Assembly (NCBI GenBank): GCA_035315885.1
Contig: DATFXM010000107.1
Coordinates: forward strand, 1-44,054
DNA: 44,054 nucleotides
Source of the DNA: DATFXM01 sp035315885
GTDB taxonomy: Bacteria > Acidobacteriota > Blastocatellia > UBA7656
Direction: 5' to 3'
Part shown: one piece after another, positions 8,235-16,955 of the stretch
How positions within the stretch are numbered: position 1 is the stretch's first letter
Layout of the letters: the number at the start of each line of letters is the position of its first letter
Notes under the pieces: generated by a model
Seen by the model: only the letters and a program-made list of their open reading frames with translations
Told to the model about the DNA's origin: nothing
Database searches by the model: none
Translations under genes and position numbers: made by a program

Positions 8235-9236
8235 ATGCGATTTCCTCTGCACATAACAACAGACGCAATACAGCATCAGTTCAGGAACGCTTTGAAGGGG
8301 AACAACCGGTTTCCGATGGTACTGATGCTCGAACCGCTCTACACGTGCAATCTGGCGTGCATCGGCTGCGCGCTCGAACGGCACACCGGTAAGCTGGAAG
8401 ACCGGATGCCGCTAGGCGACTGTCTTCAGGCGGTGGACGACACTGGAGCGCCGATCGTTTCGCTGTGTGGCGGTGAGCCCACCATATATCCCGAGCTTAA
8501 AGGGCTGATTGACGGCATCATCGATCGCAAGCGACACATCTATCTGTGTACGAATGCCCTGTTGCTGGACACTAAAGTGTTCGATCGAATCTCGCCGAAC
8601 AAGCGGTTGACGATCAATGTTCATCTCGACGGGATGCAGAAGACACACGATCTGGTCTGCGACCGCTCAGGCGTTTTTGACAAAGCAATAGAGATGATTC
8701 GGGAGTCCAAGCGGCTGGGCTATCACGTCACTACGAACACCACGGTATTCAAAGAGACCGACATGGCGGAAATTGAGGAGCTTTGCCGTCTGGTGTCCGA
8801 GCTGGGCGTAGATGGAATGATGATCTCGCCCGGTTACCATTACGAGTCGGTCGAGAATGACATCTTTCTAAGCCGGCAAGAGATTCAGATCAAGTTCAAG
8901 CGCGTGCTCGAGCTTTCAAGGGAATATCGGCTGATGTCTACGCCAATGTACCTCGAGTTCACCGCAGGTATGCGCGACTACCGGTGCTCGCCATGGAGCA
9001 CCGTGACCCGCACTCCACGAGGATGGAAGGGGCCGTGTTATTTGATCGGAGTGAAGTACTACGATACCTGGCACGAGTTCTGGTCGGGCGTGGATTGGGA
9101 ATACTGGGAGTCGCGAGAGGATCGGCTGTGCCAGAACTGCATGATGCACAGTGGCTTCGAGGCTTCGGCGATGTTCGAGTTGCGCAAGAGCCCCAAAGAT
9201 ATGATGCGGATGGCGATGTGGAATCTCGCCGGTTGA
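8235..9236 (+). CDS. hpnH: Adenosyl-hopene transferase HpnH (radical SAM)
   Basis: This radical SAM enzyme adds a 5'-deoxyadenosyl group to hopene, the first step of C35 hopanoid side-chain formation. The cluster motif CNLACIGC gives C38, C42 and C45 (CxxxCxxC), followed by the SAM-binding CGGEPT. The C-terminal region has further conserved-looking cysteines (RCSPW, GPCYLIG, CQNCMMHSGFE), as in HpnH. The 333-aa length fits. It lies 18 bp after shc, before hpnA and hpnG. Confidence 0.96.
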   Translation: MRFPLHITTDAIQHQFRNALKGNNRFPMVLMLEPLYTCNLACIGCALERHTGKLEDRMPLGDCLQAVDDTGAPIVSLCGGEPTIYPELKGLIDGIIDRKRHIYLCTNALLLDTKVFDRISPNKRLTINVHLDGMQKTHDLVCDRSGVFDKAIEMIRESKRLGYHVTTNTTVFKETDMAEIEELCRLVSELGVDGMMISPGYHYESVENDIFLSRQEIQIKFKRVLELSREYRLMSTPMYLEFTAGMRDYRCSPWSTVTRTPRGWKGPCYLIGVKYYDTWHEFWSGVDWEYWESREDRLCQNCMMHSGFEASAMFELRKSPKDMMRMAMWNLAG

Positions 9237-9254
9237 TTGTCGGCTGAAATAGTT

Positions 9255-10241
9255 GTGAAAGCGCTCGTCACCGGTGGAACTGGTTTCCTTGGCTCGCACA
9301 TCGTGCGATGCCTGATTGACAGCGGCGTTCAGGTCCGGTGCCTCTTACGGCCCGAGAGCCGCCTCGACAACTTGAAGGACCTGTCAATTAAACTCGCCTG
9401 GGGAGATCTACGAGACCTGGAATCAATCAGGACTGCCATCAAAGGCTGCGCGGTGGTCTATCACTGCGCTGCCGACTACAGACTCTGGTGCAAAGATCCA
9501 ATCGAAATGTACTCAACCAACGTCGGCGGGACTTCCAACGTGATGCGTGCTGCATTCGACGAGGGAGTTGAACGCGTTGTTTATACCAGCACCGTCGGAT
9601 GTCTCGGCCTCGATCCGAACGGAGCGCCGGCCACCGAGGCCACGCCGGTGAAGATCGACGACATGATCGGGGATTACAAGAGAAGTAAGTTTCAAGCCGA
9701 AGAAAAGGTCCGCGAGTGGGTGAGTCAGAACTTGCCTGTAGTGATCGTGAACCCGAGCACCCCTGTCGGCGAAATGGATATCAAGCCTACGCCGACTGGA
9801 AAAATCGTGGTCGACTACCTGCAGGGCAAAATGTTCGGTTACGTAGACACCGGAATGAATCTGATCGACGTGCGCGACTGCGCCAGCGGTCACCTGCTTG
9901 CCGCCGAAAAGGGCAGGCCAGGCGAACGCTACATTCTGGGCGGACCAAACCTGACGCTTAAAGATATGTTTGACGTGCTCGGAAGCGTCACAAAGATTCC
10001 ATCGCCGAAGATGAAAGTGCCGCATTGGGTAGCCGAGACCTATGCACGGGTCGAGAATTTCTGGTCGATTAGCATACGAGGACGCGAACCCGACGTTCCG
10101 CTCGAAAGTGTGAAGCTGTCGCGGCACAAGATGTGGTTCGATCCGTCAAAGGCAGTGCGCGAGCTTGGATTGCCTCAGAATCCAATCGATTCGGCCCTCT
10201 CGCGAGCGGTCGACTGGTTCAGGAAAAATGGTTACGCGTAG
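9255..10241 (+). CDS. hpnA: Hopanoid-associated sugar epimerase/reductase HpnA
   Basis: This is an extended short-chain dehydrogenase. The N-terminus KALVTGGTGFLGSHIV carries the Gly-rich NAD(P) motif, and DYKRSKFQAE gives the catalytic YxxxK. It resembles dihydroflavonol-4-reductase-like HpnA proteins, whose exact step in hopanoid synthesis is not firmly settled. I prefer the GTG at 9255 because the protein then starts directly at the Rossmann strand, as in relatives. A TTG at 9237, directly after the hpnH stop, would add 6 residues. Its end overlaps hpnG by 14 bp. Confidence 0.9.
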   Translation: MKALVTGGTGFLGSHIVRCLIDSGVQVRCLLRPESRLDNLKDLSIKLAWGDLRDLESIRTAIKGCAVVYHCAADYRLWCKDPIEMYSTNVGGTSNVMRAAFDEGVERVVYTSTVGCLGLDPNGAPATEATPVKIDDMIGDYKRSKFQAEEKVREWVSQNLPVVIVNPSTPVGEMDIKPTPTGKIVVDYLQGKMFGYVDTGMNLIDVRDCASGHLLAAEKGRPGERYILGGPNLTLKDMFDVLGSVTKIPSPKMKVPHWVAETYARVENFWSISIRGREPDVPLESVKLSRHKMWFDPSKAVRELGLPQNPIDSALSRAVDWFRKNGYA

Positions 10242-10935
10242 CGTGCTGGCAACGCCTGCTGCGACAAGCCGAAAGGTCGTTATCGCCGCGGCTCTGGGAA
10301 GAGAATTGCAGCCGCTCAAGCGGGGCAGGCATCGCGACTTGTTGCTTGTAGAGACCGGCGAGGGCAGAACTAATGCTTCGCGCGAGATCTGCCGCGCACT
10401 CGATACTCAACCGCGAGCGGTCGTGGGAATAGGCTTTGCCGGAGCACTGTCCTCTTCGCTGGAAATTGGAGATGTGATCATCGCGACAAGGATTGAAGGA
10501 CTCGGCGCCTTCTCGGAAGGCCTTCACACCCGCGTGCTGTCGCTGGGTCTTGAGCGAGTGTATGGCGGCGCGGTTGTGACTGTTGACGACGTGGTTTGTA
10601 CCGCGGCGGAGAAACATGAATTGTCCGGACGACTGATTGGTAATGAGCTGGGCGTCGTAGATATGGAGTCTTCCGCGGTTGCTGTGGCATGTCTGGAACG
10701 TGGCGTTCAGTTCGTGATAGCGCGTGTCGTTTCTGATTTGTTTTCCGAGGACCTGCCCGTCGACTTCAATCGTTGTCGAAGGGCAGATGGTCGATTGAGT
10801 ACGTTGAAAGTCACCGCCAGGGCGATCGAGAGACCCGGCTCGTTGAGGGGACTCTGGGAGCTTAGGCGGCGAACTGTTCACTGTGCGGCGCGACTGGCAG
10901 AAATCGTAACCGGAGTTGCGCCATTGGTTGTTTAG
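10228..10935 (+). CDS. hpnG: Hopanoid-associated nucleoside phosphorylase HpnG
   Basis: This belongs to the nucleoside phosphorylase/MTAN-like family. In the hopanoid pathway HpnG removes adenine from adenosylhopane to leave a ribosyl-type side chain. Visible family features are VVIAAALGRELQPLKRG at the N-terminus, VGIGFAGALSSSLEIGDVI, and VVDMESSAVAVACLERGVQF, where the ME pair contacts the ribose. The ATG at 10228 has AGGAAAA just upstream and lies inside the end of hpnA, so the two are likely translationally coupled. At 235 aa the length is normal. It is the last gene of the operon; no clear terminator follows. Confidence 0.9.
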   Translation: MVTRSVLATPAATSRKVVIAAALGRELQPLKRGRHRDLLLVETGEGRTNASREICRALDTQPRAVVGIGFAGALSSSLEIGDVIIATRIEGLGAFSEGLHTRVLSLGLERVYGGAVVTVDDVVCTAAEKHELSGRLIGNELGVVDMESSAVAVACLERGVQFVIARVVSDLFSEDLPVDFNRCRRADGRLSTLKVTARAIERPGSLRGLWELRRRTVHCAARLAEIVTGVAPLVV

Positions 10936-10974
10936 CAGGGGTAGGCCGGGGAGGGGAGGCAAAGCTGTTTCTGC

Positions 10975-11005
10975 TAGACAGATCAGGGTTTGTCTGTAGT
11001 ATAAT
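10975..11005 (+). promoter_or_regulatory. Candidate promoter for the YjbQ-family gene
   Basis: A perfect TATAAT (11000-11005) lies 75 bp before the next ATG. The best -35 is TAGACA (10975-10980), 19 bp upstream, which is a long spacer. An AGACA..TGTCT inverted pair lies between the two hexamers and could be an operator, but it is short. Confidence 0.45.
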
Positions 11006-11080
11006 CCGCCTTCAATATCCGGCCGGAACCTCTCAAACTTAGAATTTAAAGTTGATCATTTACTGGAAGGAGACCACAGG

Positions 11081-11575
11081 ATGGAAGCTCTTAAAGCCCG
11101 CGCGAGTGGGACTGCAACCCTCGATTGTCAAACGAGTCAGGGCACTGCCCGAAGCTTGTCCAAGACAATCGAAGTAAGTACCAGCGAGCGGACCGAGTTG
11201 ATCAACCTGACCTCTGAAGTTAGAAGTATTGTGGAGGAGTCGGGAGTAACGGACGGCTACGTTCAAGTGTCGTCGATGCACACGACGGCTGGGTTGATTA
11301 TTAACGAGTGGCAGGATGCTCTGCTTACTGACGTAAAGAAGATGATGGAGGGCATGGTTCCGCGTGAGCAGTATTACAGGCACAACGATCCCGAGTTCTC
11401 CGATTGCGACCGTCACAATGCCGATTCTCACCTGCGGATGATAGTGTTCGGACATAGTCTGACCATCCCGGTTGCGAAAGGCGAACCAGTCCTTGGGCGC
11501 TGGCAAAGCGTAATCCTGACTGAGTTCGACGGACCAAATCAGCGAAAAGTTTTTTTGCAGGTCTTCGGAATCTAA
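11081..11575 (+). CDS. YjbQ/UPF0047-family protein
   Basis: This is a member of the small UPF0047 family (YjbQ), for which weak thiamine-phosphate-synthase activity is reported; the true role is unsettled. Family motifs are MHTTAGLIINEW, DxxHNADSHLRM (here RHNADSHLRMIV) and GRWQSVILTEFDGP, with the conserved histidines that bind a metal in structures. The 164 aa include an N-terminal extension of about 25 residues before the usual family start. AAGGAG lies 9 nt before the ATG. It is a single gene with its own promoter and a downstream hairpin. Confidence 0.9.
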   Translation: MEALKARASGTATLDCQTSQGTARSLSKTIEVSTSERTELINLTSEVRSIVEESGVTDGYVQVSSMHTTAGLIINEWQDALLTDVKKMMEGMVPREQYYRHNDPEFSDCDRHNADSHLRMIVFGHSLTIPVAKGEPVLGRWQSVILTEFDGPNQRKVFLQVFGI

Positions 11576-11626
11576 GCAGGATTCCATCGAAGCTCTTCTA
11601 GTGTTTTTTTGATAACCAGGATCGAA

Positions 11627-11656
11627 GGGCGCGCGAACCATCGCTCGCGCGCCTTT
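11627..11656 (+). terminator. Hairpin after the YjbQ-family gene
   Basis: GGCGCGCGA (11628-11636) pairs perfectly with TCGCGCGCC (11645-11653) around an 8-nt loop, followed by only TTT. It is a plausible intrinsic terminator with a short U run. Confidence 0.5.
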
Positions 11657-11789
11657 GTTCGGCGAATTCGTCGCACGGTCCACCCCAACACGCTCGGCGC
11701 TTGAATCCCGGCTCTCCTCCGTAACCGGGACTCCTCAAGCCTCAGTTGAATACCGCTTGGAATCAGAACCTACCTCCGGCGTCAGTCCA

Positions 11790-13151
11790 GTGGTGAGCCA
11801 CGCCAGTTCATCCGCGTCTGTCGAGGACAAACCTTCACGCGGCAGACTGCTGCAAGTTCTCGGCGTGGGATTCGGACTCGCAGTGATCATCGGCAACACA
11901 ATCGGCGGCGGAATAGTCAGTACGCCCGGGAAGATCGCCGCGCAACTTCCTTCAGGCTGGATGTTCATTTCAATCTGGCTGGCGGGCGGACTGTATGCCT
12001 TGCTCGGATCGCTGTCGATCTCGGAGCTTGGAACGATGCTTCCGAAATCGGGAGGACAGTATATCTTTGCGCGGTACGCCTTTGGTGACTACGCAGGTTT
12101 CATCGTCGGCTGGAGCGACTGGATTTCAACCTGCGGCGCCACCGCATTCATTTCGCTGGTGATTGCCCAATACAGCGGCGTAGTGTTCAGCAGCCTCGCT
12201 GGACAGACCAAACCGGTCGCAATGGCAGTAGTGATCTTCTTTGCAGTGTTGCAATGGCGAGGAATTCAATGGGGGAGAAGCACACAAAACATCAGCAGTC
12301 TCCTCAAGGCTCTGGCCTTCGGGGTCCTGATCGTTTTCTGTTTCGCCCTCGGGGGCGGAGGGCATACGGCATCGACCGCTGCTGTCGTTGAACCGCCTCG
12401 CGGGTTCGCTTTGTTTGTCGCGATTATCATTTCCTTACAGGCGGTCATCTACACCTACGACGGCTGGACGGGAGCTATCTACTTCTCGGAAGAAGTTACA
12501 ACACCGAGCCGAAACATACCGCGATCGACGCTGGGCGGTGTGCTGGCGGTGATAGCGATTTATGTCCTGATTAATCTTGCTACGCTTAGCGTCCTGCCGA
12601 TCTCCGAAATCGCCGGAAGCGACCTGGCGCTCGGTAAGGCGGCCAGCGTGATTTTCGGAGCCCGAGGCGATTTAATCTTTCGCTCGGTCATGATCGTGTC
12701 GATGTTAAGCGCGGTGAACGCTTGTCAGCTGATGGCCAGCCGGGTGTTGTTCGCCATGAGCCGCGACAACCTGTTCTTTGCAAAGGCGGCTGAATCGAAT
12801 CCTGGTGGAACGCCGACGTTTGCTCTGCTGCTTGGCGCGATTGTAGCCTTGCTGTTCATAGCAACAGGTACGGTAGATCAAGTGCTCGCGGTGACTGCCT
12901 TCTTTTTCGTCGTGATGTACACGATGTCTTTTGCAGCGGTGTTTCTGCTGAGGAGGCGTGAGCCTGATAAGCCGAGGCCTTATCGTACGCCCGGTTTCCC
13001 GTGGACAACCGGTACTTCTCTGGTCGGCTCCATTGCTTTTCTGGCGGGAGCGGTGGCGAGCGACACCCAAAACAGCATCTATGCACTCATCATTCTTGGG
13101 GTGAGCGGTCCGACTTATCTCATCCTCAAGCGAGTCACCCGCACCACATAA
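11790..13151 (+). CDS. APC-superfamily amino acid permease
   Basis: This polytopic inner-membrane amino acid/polyamine transporter has about 12 hydrophobic segments. The first carries the APC substrate-loop signature IIGNTIGGGIVSTPG. The following segment GGLYALLGSLSISELGTMLPKSGGQYIFARYAFG is typical of the basic amino acid/polyamine antiporter and LAT-like groups. Substrate cannot be told from sequence. The frame stays open back to a TTG at 11655, but that stretch runs into the hairpin above and looks unlike protein. I give the GTG at 11790 as the likelier start (453 aa), without a convincing ribosome binding site. Confidence 0.9.
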   Translation: MVSHASSSASVEDKPSRGRLLQVLGVGFGLAVIIGNTIGGGIVSTPGKIAAQLPSGWMFISIWLAGGLYALLGSLSISELGTMLPKSGGQYIFARYAFGDYAGFIVGWSDWISTCGATAFISLVIAQYSGVVFSSLAGQTKPVAMAVVIFFAVLQWRGIQWGRSTQNISSLLKALAFGVLIVFCFALGGGGHTASTAAVVEPPRGFALFVAIIISLQAVIYTYDGWTGAIYFSEEVTTPSRNIPRSTLGGVLAVIAIYVLINLATLSVLPISEIAGSDLALGKAASVIFGARGDLIFRSVMIVSMLSAVNACQLMASRVLFAMSRDNLFFAKAAESNPGGTPTFALLLGAIVALLFIATGTVDQVLAVTAFFFVVMYTMSFAAVFLLRRREPDKPRPYRTPGFPWTTGTSLVGSIAFLAGAVASDTQNSIYALIILGVSGPTYLILKRVTRTT

Positions 13152-13186
13152 CCATCCATTCATCTCCTCATCCGCTGATTACCAAT

Positions 13187-13678
13187 TCATTTTTCGCCGA
13201 ATCGAAAAACAACACCCGCTGATAGCCTACCGTTATGCTGAGCCTGACCGCCGAATCTCGTTTGAAGATACGTGACGTCGATTGCGCGTATAGCGATTCT
13301 CTTATTCACTTTGATGTCTACGCCACCGCCCACGGCCCAACCGAACGCCGTCTCCGAAAAACCATTGCTGATGTTCACCCCTCCGAACAGGACCTGGGCA
13401 TAAGGATTGGCCCGCCCCGCCCGAGAGGTGAGCCTTGGGCCGGCGAGAAACGTGTAAATCTGTGCGTTCGAGATGTAGAGACCACCAACCTCGCCTGCTA
13501 CGCCAAACCACCTGGTCGGATTACCCGCGACCGAGAAATTCCAGCCATTGAAATTCGCGTCGAACGTGCCGCGCAGGTACGAGTAGCCGGCTGAAGCCTC
13601 AGCCCTGGGATAATCCTGTGCCGATGCTATCGCGGGCATCCACATTACGACTCCGGCAATGAAGAGAAGCTTTGGCAT
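13187..13678 (-). CDS. Small outer-membrane beta-barrel protein
   Basis: The 163-aa product has a signal peptide (residues 1-20, cleavage likely after AIASA) and then alternating amphipathic strands rich in Gly and aromatics: ASAGYSYLRG, NPTRWFGVAGEVGG, FGWAVGGGVDIKVN, and a final GVVFRFG typical of OmpA/OprF-like 8-stranded barrels. This points to an outer-membrane protein of unknown role. GAGGAGGG lies just before the ATG. It is 57 bp downstream of the split-barrel gene on the same strand and may share its transcript. Confidence 0.85.
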   Translation of the reverse strand: MPKLLFIAGVVMWMPAIASAQDYPRAEASAGYSYLRGTFDANFNGWNFSVAGNPTRWFGVAGEVGGLYISNAQIYTFLAGPRLTSRAGRANPYAQVLFGGVNISNGFSETAFGWAVGGGVDIKVNKRIAIRAIDVTYLQTRFGGQAQHNGRLSAGVVFRFGEK

Positions 13679-13735
13679 TCCACCCTCCTCAAAGCCGTTT
13701 CAAATCCAACGCGCGCAGTTTCGGTCAGACGTGGA

Positions 13736-14191
13736 TCAAGAGGAACGAGGCTTCCACCTCGTTCTTTGCGGACCAACTTCGTCGTATAGAGTCGACATTG
13801 CTTCGCTGATCCCAAACTCAAAAAGAACGTATCTTTCCTCAGGGCTGAATCCTACTTGTTCGGCGTACTCGAACACTTCTTCTCTAGTCTTCTTGTCGGT
13901 GACCTCCAGGGCTTCGCCTCTTACGAAGAACTCTCCCTGCCCTCCCTCGCTGTCTTCAACACCACAGTGCAACATATATCGAGGATCGCGACGCAGGTCG
14001 TGACCCTTTGGGGAAGTTGGTTCCATGTAAAGGAAGAGACGGTCATCAACAATCAACGGCGACACAGGATGAACTCGTGGTGAGCCATCCTTTCGAATGG
14101 TTGCGAGATAGGCTATGCGGCCTTCTAATCTCCGTTTGCCAAAAGCCGCGAGGTCTGGCGAGTCAATGCGGAATCGCGCCCACGAAATCAT
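13736..14191 (-). CDS. Pyridoxamine 5'-phosphate oxidase-family (FMN split-barrel) protein
   Basis: This 151-aa cytoplasmic protein shows the split-barrel pattern: RIAYLATIRKDGSPRVHPVSPLIVDD, then LFLYMEPTSPKGHDLRRDPR, a central LHCGV strand and EFFVRGEALEV. Such proteins bind FMN, F420 or haem, and the cofactor cannot be decided here. It lacks the length of true PdxH. The gene is monocistronic or paired with the downstream barrel protein. Confidence 0.85.
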   Translation of the reverse strand: MISWARFRIDSPDLAAFGKRRLEGRIAYLATIRKDGSPRVHPVSPLIVDDRLFLYMEPTSPKGHDLRRDPRYMLHCGVEDSEGGQGEFFVRGEALEVTDKKTREEVFEYAEQVGFSPEERYVLFEFGISEAMSTLYDEVGPQRTRWKPRSS

Positions 14192-14650
14192 TCGATTGAG
14201 TTCCTTTCTACCCTGCGACAGCTCTTTGCGTCTCTCGACGTCAAGACTACGTTTGTTTTACTCCAGGGGAACCAAGTATAGCCGTTTTCTCTGGACCCAA
14301 GCTCGTCGCTGCACATTGAATGCCACGACGAACTCTGAAGATGGCTATTTCCGAACCAAGGGCCAAAGAACGGAGTTCATTAGGTGTGAGATGTCACGCA
14401 AGCGGAATCAAAGCTTGCCGGCGACACTCAAGTGGAGTTTTCCCGCCGTCAATTGACGCCAGGTGTCGCCTCTTTTCTGCGTCGTCGAGATGGAAAGGTA
14501 AGTCCGGTTCGAATGCTAACCTGCTTCTTAGCCGATGAAAACGTTTGGTGTTGTCCGCTCCGGTGTAGGCACAGTCAAACCTGCGAACAGGAACTTCTCC
14601 TTTGCGGAAACCGGATTCTTTCCTATGATCTCTTTCTTGGAGACCTCAGA
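14192..14650. other. Divergent intergenic region, no clear features
   Basis: This region separates the split-barrel gene (minus) from the Rieske gene (plus). The plus frame of the Rieske gene is open back to 14432, but that part is Cys/Arg-rich and unlike the family N-terminus, so I treat it as non-coding. I see no convincing promoter hexamers or repeat array. Confidence 0.5.
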
Positions 14651-15769
14651 ATGGCAGAAACCAGAAAGAAATCCCAATTGACCGTCGATCCGCACATACA
14701 ACGAGCCCACACATTACCGTCCGACGCATACAACGATCCGGCGATGCTGCACGTTGAACACCAGACCGTCTTTTCACGCACGTGGAATCTCGTAGGCAGA
14801 ATCGACCAGGTTCGCAAGCCGGGCGACTACTTCACCACTTCCGTTGCGGACGAACCGCTGGTTGTGGTGAGGGATCAAGCCTCGACTCTGCGCGCCTACT
14901 CTAACGTCTGCAGACACCGTGCGGGTCCGGTTGCGAGCGGTGAAGGCAACCGCAAGTCATTCCAGTGCGGTTATCACGGCTGGACTTATTCGCTCGACGG
15001 ACGGCTATCGACGACTCCCGAGTTCGACGGTGTCGAGTGCTTCTCGAAAGAGGGAGTCTGTCTGCCGGAGTTCAACGTTGACACATGGGGTCCTCTGGTC
15101 TTCGCGAACTTGAGTTCGGGAGGTCCTTCGCTGCTCGAAGTTCTGGACGACATCCCCGAGCGAATCAAGCACAGCGACATCGCTTCGATGAAGCCAGCGG
15201 CCAGGAAAGACTGGACGGTGGAGTGCAACTGGAAGGTGTACGTCGACAATTATCTCGAAGGCTATCACATCCCGATCGTTCATCCTTCTCTCAACAGGGA
15301 ACTGGATTACGCGAACTATCGAGTTGAGACGCGGAGATTTTATTCGATCCAGCATTCGCCCATCAGGGTCCGGGAGGGACAGAGGATAAATCTAACCGGA
15401 ACCTCCGCCGATCAAGACGCGCAGTACTTCTGGATTTTTCCGAACCTCATGCTCAACGTCTATCCCGATAACTTCTCGACCAACCTGATTCTTCCGGTGG
15501 GACACGACAAGACCCTAACGGTCTTCGAATGGTATGTCTTCGACCCGGATCGGAACGAAGTACGTGAAGCGCTGAACCGGGTGATTGAGTTCAGCGACGA
15601 GATACAACTCGAAGACATTGCAATCTGTGAGGCGGTGCAGCGGGGACTGCGTTCGAGGACTTACGAGCGCGGCAGATACTCCGTTAAGCGCGAAAACGGT
15701 GTCCATCATTTTCACAGGCTGCTGGCCGATTGCTATGAAGAGAAAGGATTGGGCGAGCGGCCGACCTGA
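14651..15769 (+). CDS. Rieske non-haem iron oxygenase, alpha subunit
   Basis: This is the catalytic subunit of a Rieske-type oxygenase (aromatic-ring hydroxylase or choline monooxygenase-like). The [2Fe-2S] ligands are C87-R-H89 and C106-G-Y-H109. The mononuclear iron site is DNYLEGYHIPIVH (H206, H211, with a later Asp). The ATG at 14651 has TTGGAGA upstream and gives 372 aa, normal for the family. No ferredoxin, reductase or beta subunit is adjacent, so partners and substrate are unknown. The last 37 bp overlap the end of the opposing ABC ATPase gene. Confidence 0.92.
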   Translation: MAETRKKSQLTVDPHIQRAHTLPSDAYNDPAMLHVEHQTVFSRTWNLVGRIDQVRKPGDYFTTSVADEPLVVVRDQASTLRAYSNVCRHRAGPVASGEGNRKSFQCGYHGWTYSLDGRLSTTPEFDGVECFSKEGVCLPEFNVDTWGPLVFANLSSGGPSLLEVLDDIPERIKHSDIASMKPAARKDWTVECNWKVYVDNYLEGYHIPIVHPSLNRELDYANYRVETRRFYSIQHSPIRVREGQRINLTGTSADQDAQYFWIFPNLMLNVYPDNFSTNLILPVGHDKTLTVFEWYVFDPDRNEVREALNRVIEFSDEIQLEDIAICEAVQRGLRSRTYERGRYSVKRENGVHHFHRLLADCYEEKGLGERPT

Positions 15770-16740
15770 TCGTGTCGGATACAGCGAGCGCTTCTCTTGT
15801 CGGTTATCGGAATCAGCGCAATCGAATGTTGACGGCACTCATCGATGACGTATCGGCAGCGCGGAGCGAACGCGCAGCCAGGAGGGAGATCAAGCAGGCT
15901 CGGCACGGTGCCTTCAATGGTTCGCAACCTGCTATTCTCGCGGCGATCTTCATCCAGTCGCGGCACCGACAGCAGCAGACCTTCGGTGTACGGATGTTTC
16001 GGATTGTGAAACAGCTCTCGGGTCGGAGCCTCCTCCACGATTTGGCCGGCGTACATCACCGCAACGCGATCGGCCGTCTCCGCAACCACACCGAGATCGT
16101 GAGTGATCAACAGCAGTGAGAGGTCAAACTGCTCCTTCAGGTTCTTGAGCAGATCGAGAATCTCCGCCTGAATTGTCACATCGAGCGCCGTCGTAGGCTC
16201 GTCCGCGATAAGCAGCTTCGGGCGGCATGCGAGCGCCATGGCGATCATCACCCGCTGTCTCATGCCGCCGGACAATTCGTGCGGGTAGTTCTTTGCTCGT
16301 CGAGCCGCATCGGGAATTCTAACCTGCTCAAGCATCTCTACGGCGCGACTCCATGCCTGGCGCCGCGAGCCGGTTAGATGAATTCTGATGACCTCGGCGA
16401 TCTGTTCGCCTACGCTGTACACCGGATTGAGGGACGTCATTGGGTCCTGAAAGATCATCGCAATCTCACGACCCCGAACGCGGCGCATGTCGTCTTCAGA
16501 CAATTCCAGCAGGTCTCGTCCCTCAAAGACTACCTGGCCCGACGAGATCTCACCCGGGGATGCTATCAAACGGATGATCGAGAGGCTGGTGACGGATTTA
16601 CCCGAGCCGGACTCACCTACGAGCGCGAGTGTCGATCCGCGTTCCAGATCGAGACTCACGTCGTTCACCGCGATGAGGTCTCCGGCTCGCGTTTTGAACC
16701 GAGTGGTCAGATTTCTTATTTCAAGGATTTTCTGCGCCAT
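15733..16740 (-). CDS. Peptide-type ABC transporter ATP-binding protein (DppD/OppD-like)
   Basis: This is a nucleotide-binding subunit of a dipeptide/oligopeptide importer. Walker A is GESGSGKS (42-49), the Q-loop MIFQDPMTSLNPV, the signature LSGGMRQRV, Walker B LLIADEPTTALD and the H-loop LLITHDLG. The C-terminal oligopeptide-transporter extension with PPGCAFAPRC is present. At 335 aa it is full length. No permease, binding protein or second ATPase is nearby, so it is an orphan in this window. Its C-terminus overlaps the Rieske gene by 37 bp tail-to-tail. Confidence 0.93.
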   Translation of the reverse strand: MAQKILEIRNLTTRFKTRAGDLIAVNDVSLDLERGSTLALVGESGSGKSVTSLSIIRLIASPGEISSGQVVFEGRDLLELSEDDMRRVRGREIAMIFQDPMTSLNPVYSVGEQIAEVIRIHLTGSRRQAWSRAVEMLEQVRIPDAARRAKNYPHELSGGMRQRVMIAMALACRPKLLIADEPTTALDVTIQAEILDLLKNLKEQFDLSLLLITHDLGVVAETADRVAVMYAGQIVEEAPTRELFHNPKHPYTEGLLLSVPRLDEDRRENSRLRTIEGTVPSLLDLPPGCAFAPRCRYVIDECRQHSIALIPITDKRSARCIRHDQVGRSPNPFSS

Positions 16741-16763
16741 TAGCTACGAACGGGATGCGAATG

Positions 16764-16955
16764 GGTGAAGGGAAGAAGCGGTGATGCAGATAGGAGAGAC
16801 GCGGCGAAGTGGAGCGAAGGGCGAACGGGCGAATGGACAAAGCTAGGAATAAAGAATCGTGTTGATCAGCAGTAGAGCTCCGCGTCTCCGTGTTCTCGCG
16901 TCTCCGGGCGCCCCTTCGCCCTTTCGTCCTTTGGCTCGCTTCCCCGCGTCACTGT
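16764..16955. repeat. GACGCGG/CGAAGGG-type inverted repeat region
   Basis: A purine-rich left part (gagacgcggcgaag, gcgaagggcgaacggg) is answered by a pyrimidine-rich right part (ctccgcgtctcc, cccttcgccctttcgtcc), giving a large imperfect inverted repeat of short units. The same vocabulary recurs at 27556-27745. The stop codon of the mutase gene lies inside the right part. Confidence 0.6.

Noticed and set aside
11655..11789. TTG-initiated extension of the APC permease
   Set aside because: The TTG directly abuts the terminator hairpin and the residues are low-complexity Ser/Thr without family resemblance.
14432..14650. N-terminal 73-residue extension of the Rieske protein
   Set aside because: It is Cys/Arg-rich and unlike the family, and a good ribosome binding site supports the ATG at 14651.
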